This document shows positions 1 to 8,290 of a stretch of DNA of 11,845 bases, in pieces. The DNA comes from Xylaria sp. FL1777 (lineage: Eukaryota > Ascomycota > Sordariomycetes > Xylariales > Xylariaceae), in the NCBI GenBank assembly GCA_022578965.1, contig MU401039.1, forward strand, positions 1 to 11,845, in the 5' to 3' direction. The position numbers were made by a program, and so were the translations under genes. The notes beneath the pieces are model-generated. The model was given only the letters and a program-made list of their open reading frames with translations, had not been told where the DNA came from and ran no database searches. Position 1 is the first letter of the stretch, and each line of letters starts with the position of its first letter.

Positions 1-267
1 AGCTAGCTTTTAATATATAATAATAACAATTTTATAAAAGTTTTTAAATAAATTTATGTTTATTTACTTAAATAATATTTTAATTTATTTTAAAATACTA
101 AAAAAACATAAAAAACACATAACTTAAGTATTAAAAACACTTAAATAAGCAAAATTATAACTTAACATAAAAAAATATATATAATATACATAAAAAATCG
201 ACTTTTTAAAATTTTTATTTTAAGTCCTTTAAACTAAAAACATAGAATAACAAGCTATGCTTGCTGC
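1..267 (-). pseudogene. Probable downstream piece of a minus-strand ORF split by the retrotransposon
   Basis: This is the sequence to the left of the retrotransposon target duplication. If one copy of the 5-bp duplication is removed, the minus-strand frame that runs leftwards to 8137 continues in register here and reads to the window edge. There are about 8 in-frame TAA/TAG codons in about 90 codons. Such stops are what Gln (CAA, CAG) and Trp (TGG) codons become after C-to-T or G-to-A change. A second minus frame is equally open (about 6 stops), so the stop count does not prove the assignment. The first codons after the junction read Leu-Gln-Gln-Ala-(stop)-Leu-Val. The product is not recognised. 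The frame runs off the window, so its end is not visible. Confidence 0.3.
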
Positions 268-271
268 AAGC
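259..271. repeat. Short perfect inverted repeat at the insertion site
   Basis: The 13 bases GCTTGC-T-GCAAGC form two 6-bp arms around a single T. The right arm overlaps the left copy of the target-site duplication (268-272). The palindrome is therefore part of the pre-insertion target and not part of the element. It may be a chance feature or a local target preference. Confidence 0.5.
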
Positions 272-272
272 T
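268..272. repeat. Left target-site duplication (aagct)
   Basis: The bases aagct directly precede the left LTR. The same five bases directly follow the right LTR at 8132-8136. A 5-bp duplication is typical of integrase-mediated LTR retrotransposon insertion. Its match at the exact edges of a 193-bp LTR pair fixes the element boundaries. Confidence 0.8.
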
Positions 273-465
273 TATTACGGAAAGTATAAAGCATTAAAAG
301 TCAAGTATAATAGTTAATATATCTTTAGTTTTATAGTAAGTATTTAATAAAACTAAAGCTTAAAAAAAGAAAAAAACTCCTATAAAATAAGTATAAGAAA
401 AATATTCTATATATATATGTAACTTATAATATGTGCTAAAGTACTTAAATAGCTTAGTTATAATA
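273..465. repeat. Left long terminal repeat, 193 bp
   Basis: Aligned without gaps to 7939-8131, it differs at 16 of 193 positions (about 92% identity). All 16 differences are C/T or G/A. This copy carries the A/T state at 11 of them and keeps the G/C state at 5, so it is the more mutated of the two. It starts tattacgg. The two final TAATA bases next to 465 correspond to TAACA in the other copy, a CpA-to-TpA change. Confidence 0.9.
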
Positions 466-920
466 ACTATTCTTTTTTTTTTAATTAAGTTATTTTTAAC
501 TTATATATAAATAAAATTAATTAAAGTAATTAATCTTAAATATAAGTAATAAAGTAAAATAGTATAAAATAATTAAGCATAAATATAGTATGTTAAATAA
601 AATGCTTATGTAATATAATAGTTAAAGTACTTATGTACTTATATTTGTGTTTATGTATTAAGTTATGTTTATTTTGTGCTATATTTATAGCAGGTTTTAC
701 GCTTATATTTTTATTGCTATATGTTTCTTTTTTTTTTTTTTTTTTTTTCTTTTTTTTTTAGCTGCTGCTAAACAATTAGTTTTAGCTATACATTTTATTA
801 CTGCTATTTTTATACTTATTTTATATCTTTTCTGCTTTTTTTTTAATTATTATTTGCATTATAATTATGCTATTTAAACTTATAGTAGTTAAAAGTAGTA
901 TATATAAACGTAGTTATAAT
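466..920. other. Interior next to the left LTR; no gene seen
   Basis: This is where a primer-binding site and leader would lie if the element runs on the + strand. I see neither a tRNA-complementary primer site nor a credible coding frame. A run of ten T (473-482) starts 8 bp from the LTR. A very long pyrimidine tract lies at 728-759. A nominal 70-codon frame at 665-877 crosses that tract and owes its Phe run to it, so I do not call it a gene. The tract followed by TAG at 759-761 looks like a 3' splice acceptor, but no matching donor or exon is evident. Confidence 0.5.
728..759. repeat. Poly-pyrimidine tract T21-C-T10
   Basis: Twenty-one T residues (728-748), one C (749) and ten T (750-759) form an almost pure T homopolymer on the + strand. 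It could be a slippage-expanded microsatellite, the reverse complement of a poly(A) tail, or a sequencing-sensitive run whose true length is uncertain. Confidence 0.85.
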
Positions 921-1562
921 TAAAGCTATAGTTATAAATGTAAACGTAGAAAATTATTGCAACTTGCTTTATGCTTAAATTTATTTAGAAATAAATCTAA
1001 TTTTACTGTAAAACAAAACTTTAACGAACTTTTTTGCTAAAAGTTTAATAATTTTAGTAATAAAAATAAAAGTTTTAGTAGTTTGCTTTTTTTTTAAAAC
1101 AGCTTTAATTTTAATAAAAATATAAACATTATTAAGCTTTTTATAAGTTAAAAAGAAAAAAATAAAAATAAGAATAAAAATAATTTAGACTTTATAAATT
1201 TAAATAAAGATTTAAATGTTGTTTTATATAATTTTAATATAAACAACGCAAAAAATAAGTTTAATTTTAATGCAAATATTAAAGTTTTTATGTTAGTTAA
1301 ACGTTAGCTTGTTTTTATAATAACTTTTGTTTATAAACTTTATAAGCAAACTATTAAAGCTAAAAACAAAAAATATAAAACTATTAAAAAAGCAATAGTT
1401 TTAAGTAGTTTATTAGTATGTTAGCTTTGTTTTAAGCGTTTTAAAAAAGCATTTTAGCTAAAAAATAGCTTGCTTTTAAATATAATTTGCAAATTTAAAA
1501 ACTTAAAAATAACAGCTTATATAAGCTATATAAACAGCTATACTTTATATAAGCTTATAAAT
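921..1562 (+). pseudogene. Decayed retrotransposon ORF remnant (best + strand frame)
   Basis: This frame (codons starting at multiples of 3) is the best protein-like stretch in the element. From 1152 to 1562 it holds about 137 codons with only three in-frame stops. All three are TAG, the product expected from TGG (Trp) or CAG (Gln) after a single transition. At this composition I expect roughly one stop per ten codons by chance, so the openness is notable. The reading is Lys/Asn-rich around 1152-1190, then mixed with Leu, Val, Phe and Cys. The upstream part (921-1151) is less clean, with about four stops. It starts some 460-690 bp inside the left LTR, where a gag-like product would be expected, but I see no gag motif or zinc knuckle. 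No start codon can be chosen. It supports a + orientation for the element. Confidence 0.5.
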
Positions 1563-3240
1563 TAATTTATATTTATTTTAGATTAGTTTTATTAATAAGT
1601 TAACTGTTTGCTATATTATATTTTAATGTAATGCATATTTAGAAATTATTAAATTAGTTTATTTATTTTTTTATTTTTTAAAAGAACAACTATAAAAAAG
1701 TTATTATAAATAAAAATTGCGCTATTATTTAAAAAACTTCGAATAATTATTATATTAACTTTATAGCTATATAGTTTTGTTTTTTAAAGGCATTTTTGCA
1801 TTTTTTATTAATTTATAAAGCTTAGTTCTAATTAATTAGCAAAGTTAGCAATATAAAAGTAAATAATCTTATTTTTATTTTGTATAAAGTTTAATTAATA
1901 ATTAGTAATATAAAAACATTATACTAAATATAAGCATTTAATAATAAAGCGCAAATTTTTAGCTTGCTAAACTATTAAGCTTTTTTATATAAGCATTATA
2001 AATAGCTTTATTTAAACTAATTTTATAAAGTTTTTTAATAAAATTAAAACTATTTTTAATACTAGTAGTATGTTTATTTAACTATATTTAAAGTATAAGT
2101 TTTAAACTATAAATATATAGCTTAAAAAGCTACTTTTATTTTTTTTAAGAAAATTATGCATAAAGCTATATTAATTATTGCTAATAAACATAAATAAAAG
2201 TATTTAATTAGCTTTTTTTAATATAAAAATGTTTTAAAGTTTAATAATTAGTATTTTAAAGCTTTTTTGTAAAAATATTATAACTTATTTATAGCGTTTT
2301 TACATATAGCTTATTAATAAAGCGTAAATATTTTAAAACTTAAAACAATAAGTATAATTTTTATTATGCAATTAAAAACAAAAGAATAACTAGTTAATAT
2401 ATATAACGTATTTAAGCTTTAATTTATAGCTAAATTAATAATAAATTAGTATTATTTTGTTAGTTTAATAGTTTTGCTTTTTTTTTATAATTTAAGCGCT
2501 TTTTAAAGTTTTTAATTGCTTTAAAAACTATAATATTAGTAGTAAGTACTTATTAATTATATTTAGTTAGCTAGCTTTTTTACTTAATAAAATAATATTT
2601 TTCTTTATTATAAGTTATTTTATTTATTATATTTTTAATTTTTTATTTTTTTAACTTATTTTTAAAGTTTAGTATAAGCAAACTATACTTATATTTAGCT
2701 TTTTAAAGCTTAAGCAGCTAAATTAAAAAAACAGAATAAAAATAGCTATATTGTTTTAAAAAACTAATATAATATACTTATAAACTAACTATAAAAAGAA
2801 TTTAAAAAGATTTAATAAACTTAAGCGCTAACTTTTTATTTTTAAACTTAATATTTTTTATTAATAATATTACTAAGTTTTTAGTTTTAAAAGTTATAAA
2901 TTTATGCTTATTATTATAATATTTTATATATTTATTAGTTATAATTTGCTATTGCTTTGTTATTTTGTTTTTAATAGTTTATAACTTATTAAAACGTTTT
3001 TATATAACTAAGATTTTTTTTAATGTAAAGTTATTTTTAATAAACAAACAGAATTTTAATATATAACTATATAAAGCTTTAAAAAGTAATTGTTTAGTTA
3101 TAAAATTAATAGCAAAATTTATAGCAAAAAAAGCTTAAAGTAAAAATTAAGGCTAATTAGTTTGTTTATTATTTATAAAGCACTTAAAATAGCTTTTAAT
3201 TATTTAGTTTATTTGTTTTGTTTGTTTATTAGTTTTAAAG
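1563..3240 (+). pseudogene. Possible pol remnant (integrase-like stretch), weak
   Basis: The frame of the preceding remnant can be followed onward, with stops that are nearly all TAA/TAG at about one per 12-13 codons. That density does not exceed chance by itself. Around 3027-3059 it reads K-V-I-F-N-K-Q-T-E-F, which resembles the integrase-core segment around the second catalytic Asp (D-N-G-T-E-F type) if AAT at 3039 was GAT. A Lys codon 35 codons downstream (3144, AAA from GAA) could be the catalytic Glu. The sequence upstream, where the first catalytic Asp should be, has no codon that can revert to Asp by a simple transition, so the match is incomplete. Read this as a lead for an integrase and not as an identification. 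Confidence 0.25.
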
Positions 3241-6187
3241 TAAAATATTATTAAAAGCTTTTATTTAACTTTTAAATAATAATATAAATTAAACTAAAAT
3301 TAGCTAATAAAAACAAAGCCTTTATTAAAAATAATACTTTTTAAGCTATTATAAATACATTTAATTTTATAATAAAATAAAACTGCTAGCTTAACTAAAG
3401 TTATAGTAGTATTAACTAAAAATAAATATATAAGCTTAATAAATTTATTTATAATAATAAAAATAGCATTAATTGGTTTTTTTTTATAAAAAGTTTTTAA
3501 TAAACTTATAATAAAGTTTATAAATAGCTTTTATATAAGTTTACTAAGTATTAATAAAGCGTTAAGTTTACTATATTTTTAGTAGTGTTTTGCTTTAGTT
3601 TTAAAGCAAATTATATAGCTTTGCATGTATTTTTTAATATTTAGTTTTATATTGCTTTAGTAAAACTTTTGTTATAGTAGTTTTAAAGTGTAGCTTTAGC
3701 TAAAGTGTTTAGCTAAAAAATTATTATAATATAGCTTAATAAGTTAAAAATATATAGCTTTTTTAAAAAAAATATAAATTTTGTTTTTATAATAAACTAA
3801 AGATTTTTTTATTAACTATTGAAAATTTATAAGCTTTTTTGCTTTTAATCGTTTTATAATTATATAACATTTAAAGTTTTTTTTTTAAACTTTTTAAATA
3901 AGGTTTTTTAGTTTTTTAAAAGCTTTTAGATTTTTTAATTTTTTTAAGCCTGCAGCTATTTATGCATGCAAACATATAACTACTTAAATAAAAAAAGCTT
4001 TTTTAATAAATATAGCTTTAAAGTATAAAGCTTTAGCTTAAGCACTAAAATATAAATTAAAAACTTTAACTTGCTATACTACTACAACTTTTTTTTTTAA
4101 CCTTAAAAAAATGTTAATATTACTAAGCAAAATAGCTATATAATTAAAACAGCATAAAAAAAAATTAGCTTTGTTTTTTTTGCTTGCTTAATATTTAATA
4201 ATAAAGTTAAAAAAAACTAATAATAAACATTAATAAGCTTGCTTTTTATTAAGCTTTAATATTTTTATAAATGCTTAAAAGTTAGCATAATTAATTAATA
4301 CTTTAACTAGTAAATTACTTTTTTATAAATAATGCTACTAATGCTTAAAATAATTTACTATTATAAGTATTTTTTAGTTAAGCGTACTATATTGCATTTT
4401 TTTTTTAAATAGCTGTTAAAAATAAAATATAACTAGTTTAAAAATGCCTTAATTATTCTGCTAAAATAAATTTTTTGCAAAAGCTACTTTAAAAAAATCG
4501 GTTTTTAATAATATTTGTTTCTTAAGGTTAAAATGTATAAAAGAAATAGCTTACTTAAATGCATTCTAAAGATTTTTAAAAGCTTTTTTTTTAGAACTAT
4601 TTAAAAAAATTTAACTTTTTTTTGTTTTTATTACGTTTTTTTTTAAATACTTAAATAAAAGCATAGCAATATAAAAATACCTGTTTATAAAACAGTAGTA
4701 AAAATTATAAAACTTTAAAAATTATTATAACGCTTAATAAATATTTAATATAAACTATTGCTAAATAATATTTATATATAAAAAGTTTATTTTAATTTTT
4801 TAGCTAAAAATAATATAACTTAAAAATTTAATTTTTTTTTAATAAAATTAGCACTTAAATAGCTTAATATATAGTTTTGCTTTTTATAGCTTTTTAATAA
4901 CGTTCTAAATATATTTTATATAAAAATTTTTATTTAAAAAAAAAATAAGCATATTATTAAAATATGTAATATAAAATATATTTATTATATTATTAAATGC
5001 TTTTTATATATAACTTTAAAAAGTAATAAAAACGTTTAATAAACTTATAAATATAATTAAAAATTTATAGTAGCTATAATATATATAAAACGTTGTTTTT
5101 TATTTATTTTTTTTCTAAATATGTAAGCAATAATAAGCGTTCTTAAAGTTAATTTTGCTAAAGATTTTAGCTTTTAAAATTTTATTAAGCAGCTTTAAAA
5201 TAAGTAATAAAATATATTAATTTTTACGTATAACCTAATTAAATTTTTTATAGTTTATATATAAACATAAGCTTTTATTTTTTTTAAGTATAAAAAAAAT
5301 TAAAGCGCTAGTAAAGCTAGTAAACTTTTTAATTTTTTTTGCTTTTAGTATTTTATTAAGCTATTTTTGTAGTTTTTTTAGCTTATTTTAAGCTAATAAG
5401 TATATAAAAAAATAAAGTATAACTATGTTTTCTTTTAGCTTAATAATAAGGTTTTTTTGCTTTAATTATAGTAATATGTTTGCTTTACTAATATTAAAAA
5501 ACTTAAATAAGTTATAAAACTTTTTTAAAATTGCTATAAAATCGAAATAATTAAAGCTTTTTTTTAATTTTTTAAGCTATATAAATTTAAATAGTTAAAT
5601 AATAATGTAGCAGCAAGCTTAGTTTTAGTAAGCTTTTATAAACTTAGTTAAGCTAAGTATTTTTACTTAAAAGTAGCATAATTTAAAAAACCATTAATTA
5701 GTGCTTAAATTTAATATAATTTCTTTATTTTTTAAGGTAGTTTAAAATAATAAAAAAAAGCTGCTTTTAAAGCAATAATTATAATTAATAGTTATATATA
5801 TACGCTTAATTCTATAAATAATACTGCAACTATTAGTTAATTTATAAATAACTTAATAAGCTTTATAAGTAAAAAATCTATTTTTAATAGCATGCTATAA
5901 TGCAAATATATAAAAAAGTACTTGCTGCAATTTATAATAAAAAGCAAAAGTAAAACTAATATAGTTATATTTAGCATATAAATTAAAATTAACATAGGTT
6001 TTAATAAATAGTTTTATAAAGCTAACAAAATAAATAGTGCAAAAAATATAAAAACAGCATAAAATAAGTATATAAAGTAATAATTTTAGCTTAAAACTTA
6101 TAGCTAATATAGTTAATGCTAAGCTTACTATTTGTTTTTTAAGTTATAATATTATAGCCTTTATAAAAGAAATATATAAAACTTTAA
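3241..6187. other. Degraded retrotransposon interior; no gene supportable
   Basis: No frame on either strand stays open long enough to annotate. One + strand stretch at about 5323-5367, in a different frame from the left remnant, reads F-F-A-F-S-I-L-L-S-Y-F. This is loosely like the segment between reverse transcriptase and RNase H in Ty1/copia polyproteins. The expected Arg-Pro-Asp before it is not recoverable. No YxDD box could be located. Surviving C and G sit mostly in AGCT, GCTT and AAGC contexts. If a pol gene was here, point mutation and at least one frame change have erased it. Confidence 0.3.
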
Positions 6188-6742
6188 TTGCTATTTCTAG
6201 TTTTTTTTATTTTTATTTTAGTTTTTATTTATTTAAATTTTTTAAATAGTTTGTTTTTAAGTAGTATTATTATTATAGCTAATATAGCTACTAAATTTAT
6301 TATTTTTGTTATTATTATTATTATTATTACTTTTAAGCTAAAAGCAATTAAAAGTAATATAGCTAAGTTATTTATAGCTATAGCAAGTAAAGTTCTTATA
6401 AAAGTTTAAATTTGAACTATTTTTGTTATTATTTTAAGGTTAATTTAGAAAAGTTCTAAAAGTATAATAGTTCTTTAAAATATAAATATTATTATTATTA
6501 TTTTAGTTATTTATATATTCTTAGTTTTAATACTAGCTATAACTTTTATTATTATTGCTTTTATAGTATTAGTTTTAGTTTTTATAGCTATTATTGCTTT
6601 TATAAAATCTTTAGTTATTATTATTATAGCTATTATTATAATTATTGCTTTTGCAAAAATAATTCTAACTATTAAACTTAGTATTATTGTTTTTATAGCT
6701 AGTATTAATATATTAATTACTAGTTTAGTTTTGCTTAATATT
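6188..6742. other. ATT-rich low-complexity segment, open on both strands
   Basis: The + frame starting at 6188 has about four internal stops in 185 codons (the first TAA at 6407). The minus frame over roughly 6720-6121 has about seven in 200. Both values are well below the chance rate. The sequence is dominated by ATT, GCT, TTA and ATA triplets, including (ATT)6 at 6311-6328 and (ATT)5 at 6488-6502. Low complexity alone could therefore keep several frames open. The + reading is Ile/Val/Leu/Phe-rich with recurring Ala. The minus reading is richer in Ala, Lys and Thr and looks more like a soluble, gag-type sequence. The coding strand cannot be decided from this window. Confidence 0.4.
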
Positions 6743-7504
6743 TAAAGTTAATTTACTAATAATTTAAATAATATTTAACTTTGGTTTTTTTTTACTGTAG
6801 TTTAAGCGTTATTTTTTAGTTATTAATTTTTAATGTTATTATATAGCATTAATTATGTTAGCTTATATAATTAGCAATAAATTATAATAGTTTATTAGCT
6901 TTTGCTAAAGTAGTACACTTAGTTTTTAGTAGTATAACAAAGCTTTTTTGCTTTTGTTTTAGCAAACATTTTAAAGTTTAATGCTAGCAAAATATTAATT
7001 AAACAGTTTTAAGTTTTAATTAGCTTGTTAATTTGCTTGTTTTAATTATACGCTTATATTAGCTTATAAAAAAGCAAACTGCTTAAGCAAAGTTTTAGTT
7101 TAGTTTAAAAACACTTTTTAGTTAGTTTTAAATCGTTTTTTTTTTAAGGTTAATAACTTTTACAATATTAATTAATAAGCATTTTTATAGTTTTAGTTTA
7201 TATTACTATATACGTATAAAATCTTGTTTTTATTGCAATAGAATTTTTAATTAGCTTTTTTAAAAATAGTTTAAAGTTTTTTTATTTATTTTAGCTAGCG
7301 TTAATAAGTAAATTCTATGCTAAAAAAGTTATAGTTAAACTTTAATAATTAATTAAAATTAGCATTTTTAAATAAGTAGCGCTAATAATAATATAAGTAA
7401 TTTTAATGTAATTAGTATTTAAGTTTTCTTTAATTATGCTTTTTATTAAAGCTAAAAAATAAAAAGTTGTTATTATTACTAAAATTTTTATGTTTTTGTT
7501 TTTA
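6743..7504. other. Degraded retrotransposon interior; nothing recognised
   Basis: AT-rich sequence without a supportable frame. The minus frame that is fairly open at 7505-7838 can be followed into this segment but quickly collects clustered stops (about 8 in 20 codons near 7441-7500). No motif, repeat unit or RNA gene was seen. Confidence 0.4.
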
Positions 7505-7838
7505 ACTTAAGTTATAAAATCGTTTTTTAAGGTTTAAAAGGTTTTTTTGTTTTTTTAAAAATATTGTTTTTTAGTTCTTTTGTTTATTTAATTATAAAAT
7601 AAAAATAATACGAGCTATTTTTAATTTTAAGGCAACTTGTTTGCTTTTATTTTTTTGTTATATAATTTGCTGCTTTAGCTTTTTGATTTTAGCTAAAAGC
7701 TATATAATTTATGTTTATAATAGTTAAATATTAGCACTTAAAGCACTAAGTAATTGTTGTTTGCTTAAGTTTAGTTTTAAAGATAATTTGTGCTAAGTTT
7801 GTTTTTAGTTTATTATTAAAGTTTGTTTTAAAAAAGGG
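7505..7838 (-). pseudogene. Candidate minus-strand ORF remnant with a CxxC motif
   Basis: Reading leftwards from CCC at 7838, 30 codons run without a stop and keep CAA codons. A TAG (7748-7746) follows, then Cys-Phe-Lys-Cys at 7745-7734. The frame continues to about 7505 with some seven stops in about 110 codons, all TAA or TAG, and is rich in Lys, Thr and Gln with few hydrophobic runs. A Lys/Gln-rich segment with CxxC resembles the C-terminal part of a retroelement nucleocapsid, but the His expected for a CCHC knuckle is not present or recoverable by a transition. It lies only about 100-430 bp from the right LTR. If real, it therefore implies either a minus-strand element with a truncated gag or a fragment of another element. 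Confidence 0.3.
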
Positions 7839-7938
7839 CTATTAAAAATAGCACTAACTTATATAGTTAGTTAATATTTAGCTATTCTGTAATATAATAA
7901 AGTATTATAAGTAACTTTATTTTAAAAAGCTTTAAAAT
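7839..7938. other. Interior next to the right LTR; no clear polypurine tract
   Basis: For a + strand element this stretch should end in a polypurine tract touching the LTR at 7939. The last bases (aaaaagctttaaaat) are interrupted by pyrimidines. The only purine run with several G, aaaaaaggg at 7830-7838, lies about 100 bp too far away. Confidence 0.5.
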
Positions 7939-8131
7939 TATTACAGAAAGTATAAAGTATTAAAAGTCAAGTATAATAGTTAATATATCTTTAGTTTTAT
8001 AGTAAGTATTTAATAAAACTAAAGCTTAAAAAAAAAAGAAAACTCCTATGAAATAAGTATAAAAAAGATATCTTATATATACATGTAACTTGTAACATGT
8101 GCTAAAGTACCTAAGTAGCCTAGTTATAACA
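7939..8131. repeat. Right long terminal repeat, 193 bp
   Basis: Gap-free partner of 273-465, with 16 differences that are all transitions. It starts tattacag and ends gttataaca, and so keeps the canonical CA end that the left copy lost. It holds the G/C state at 11 of the 16 differing sites, so it is the less mutated copy. It directly abuts the second aagct at 8132-8136. Confidence 0.9.
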
Positions 8132-8136
8132 AAGCT
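8132..8136. repeat. Right target-site duplication (aagct)
   Basis: Five bases identical to 268-272, immediately outside the right LTR. Confidence 0.8.
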
Positions 8137-8290
8137 ATAACTTATTTCCTTTAAAGGTTTATACAAATGTATTTATAGGTTTAAGGCCTACGTTTTATAT
8201 ATTTTAATTTAAAGCACCCTTGTTGATTTTTAAACTAAAGTTTACTTTGCATACATATGTATACTACTTACACCTATAGATTATTTGCTA
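8137..8290. other. Less-mutated patch beside the right LTR
   Basis: I count roughly 25% G+C here against about 14% in the retrotransposon interior. TC, CC and GG dinucleotides that are nearly absent elsewhere reappear (ttcc, aagg, aaggcc, caccc). The patch lies within the minus-strand ORF remnant. It begins at the outer edge of the element and fades by about 8300. Confidence 0.5.

Larger units (their letters stand above)
273..8131. mobile_element. LTR retrotransposon, 7,859 bp, heavily point-mutated
   Basis: The element is bounded by two 193-bp direct repeats and a 5-bp target duplication. Both LTRs begin TATTAC. One ends TAACA and the other TAATA. These are the changes expected if an ancestral TGTTA...TAACA inverted terminus lost TpG at one end and CpA at the other. 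The interior (466-7938, 7,473 bp) has no intact ORF. A + strand frame is clearest at 1152-1562, which favours + orientation. On the other hand, the interior next to the left LTR has ten T in a row (473-482), which read on the minus strand would be a purine tract abutting an LTR. No primer-binding site is recognisable at either end. Ty1/copia and Ty3/gypsy both remain possible, and a composite interior with other elements is also possible. Both LTRs are complete, so the copy was full-length when inserted. Confidence 0.85.

Noticed and set aside
665..877. A 70-codon + strand ORF with an ATG start
   Set aside because: Its Phe-rich centre is produced by the T21-C-T10 tract. No domain, and the frame beyond it is full of stops. 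Most likely a chance opening.
5323..5367. Reverse transcriptase / RNase H junction motif of Ty1/copia
   Set aside because: The similarity covers about ten residues, lacks the Arg-Pro-Asp that should precede it, and no YxDD box was found upstream. Too weak to annotate as RT.
6188..6409. A 73-codon + strand ORF (TTG start) as a small membrane protein
   Set aside because: The hydrophobic composition follows from ATT/TTA low complexity, there is no ATG start, and the same frame stays open past its stop. It is better treated as part of a degraded block.
7830..7838. aaaaaaggg as the polypurine tract of the element
   Set aside because: It lies about 100 bp from the LTR boundary fixed by the LTR alignment and target duplication, whereas a polypurine tract should touch the LTR.
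7888..8131. A longer right LTR starting at the TGT at 7888
   Set aside because: Similarity to the left copy starts at 7939, and both target duplications fit LTR ends at 273 and 8131. An earlier start would lack a partner on the left.
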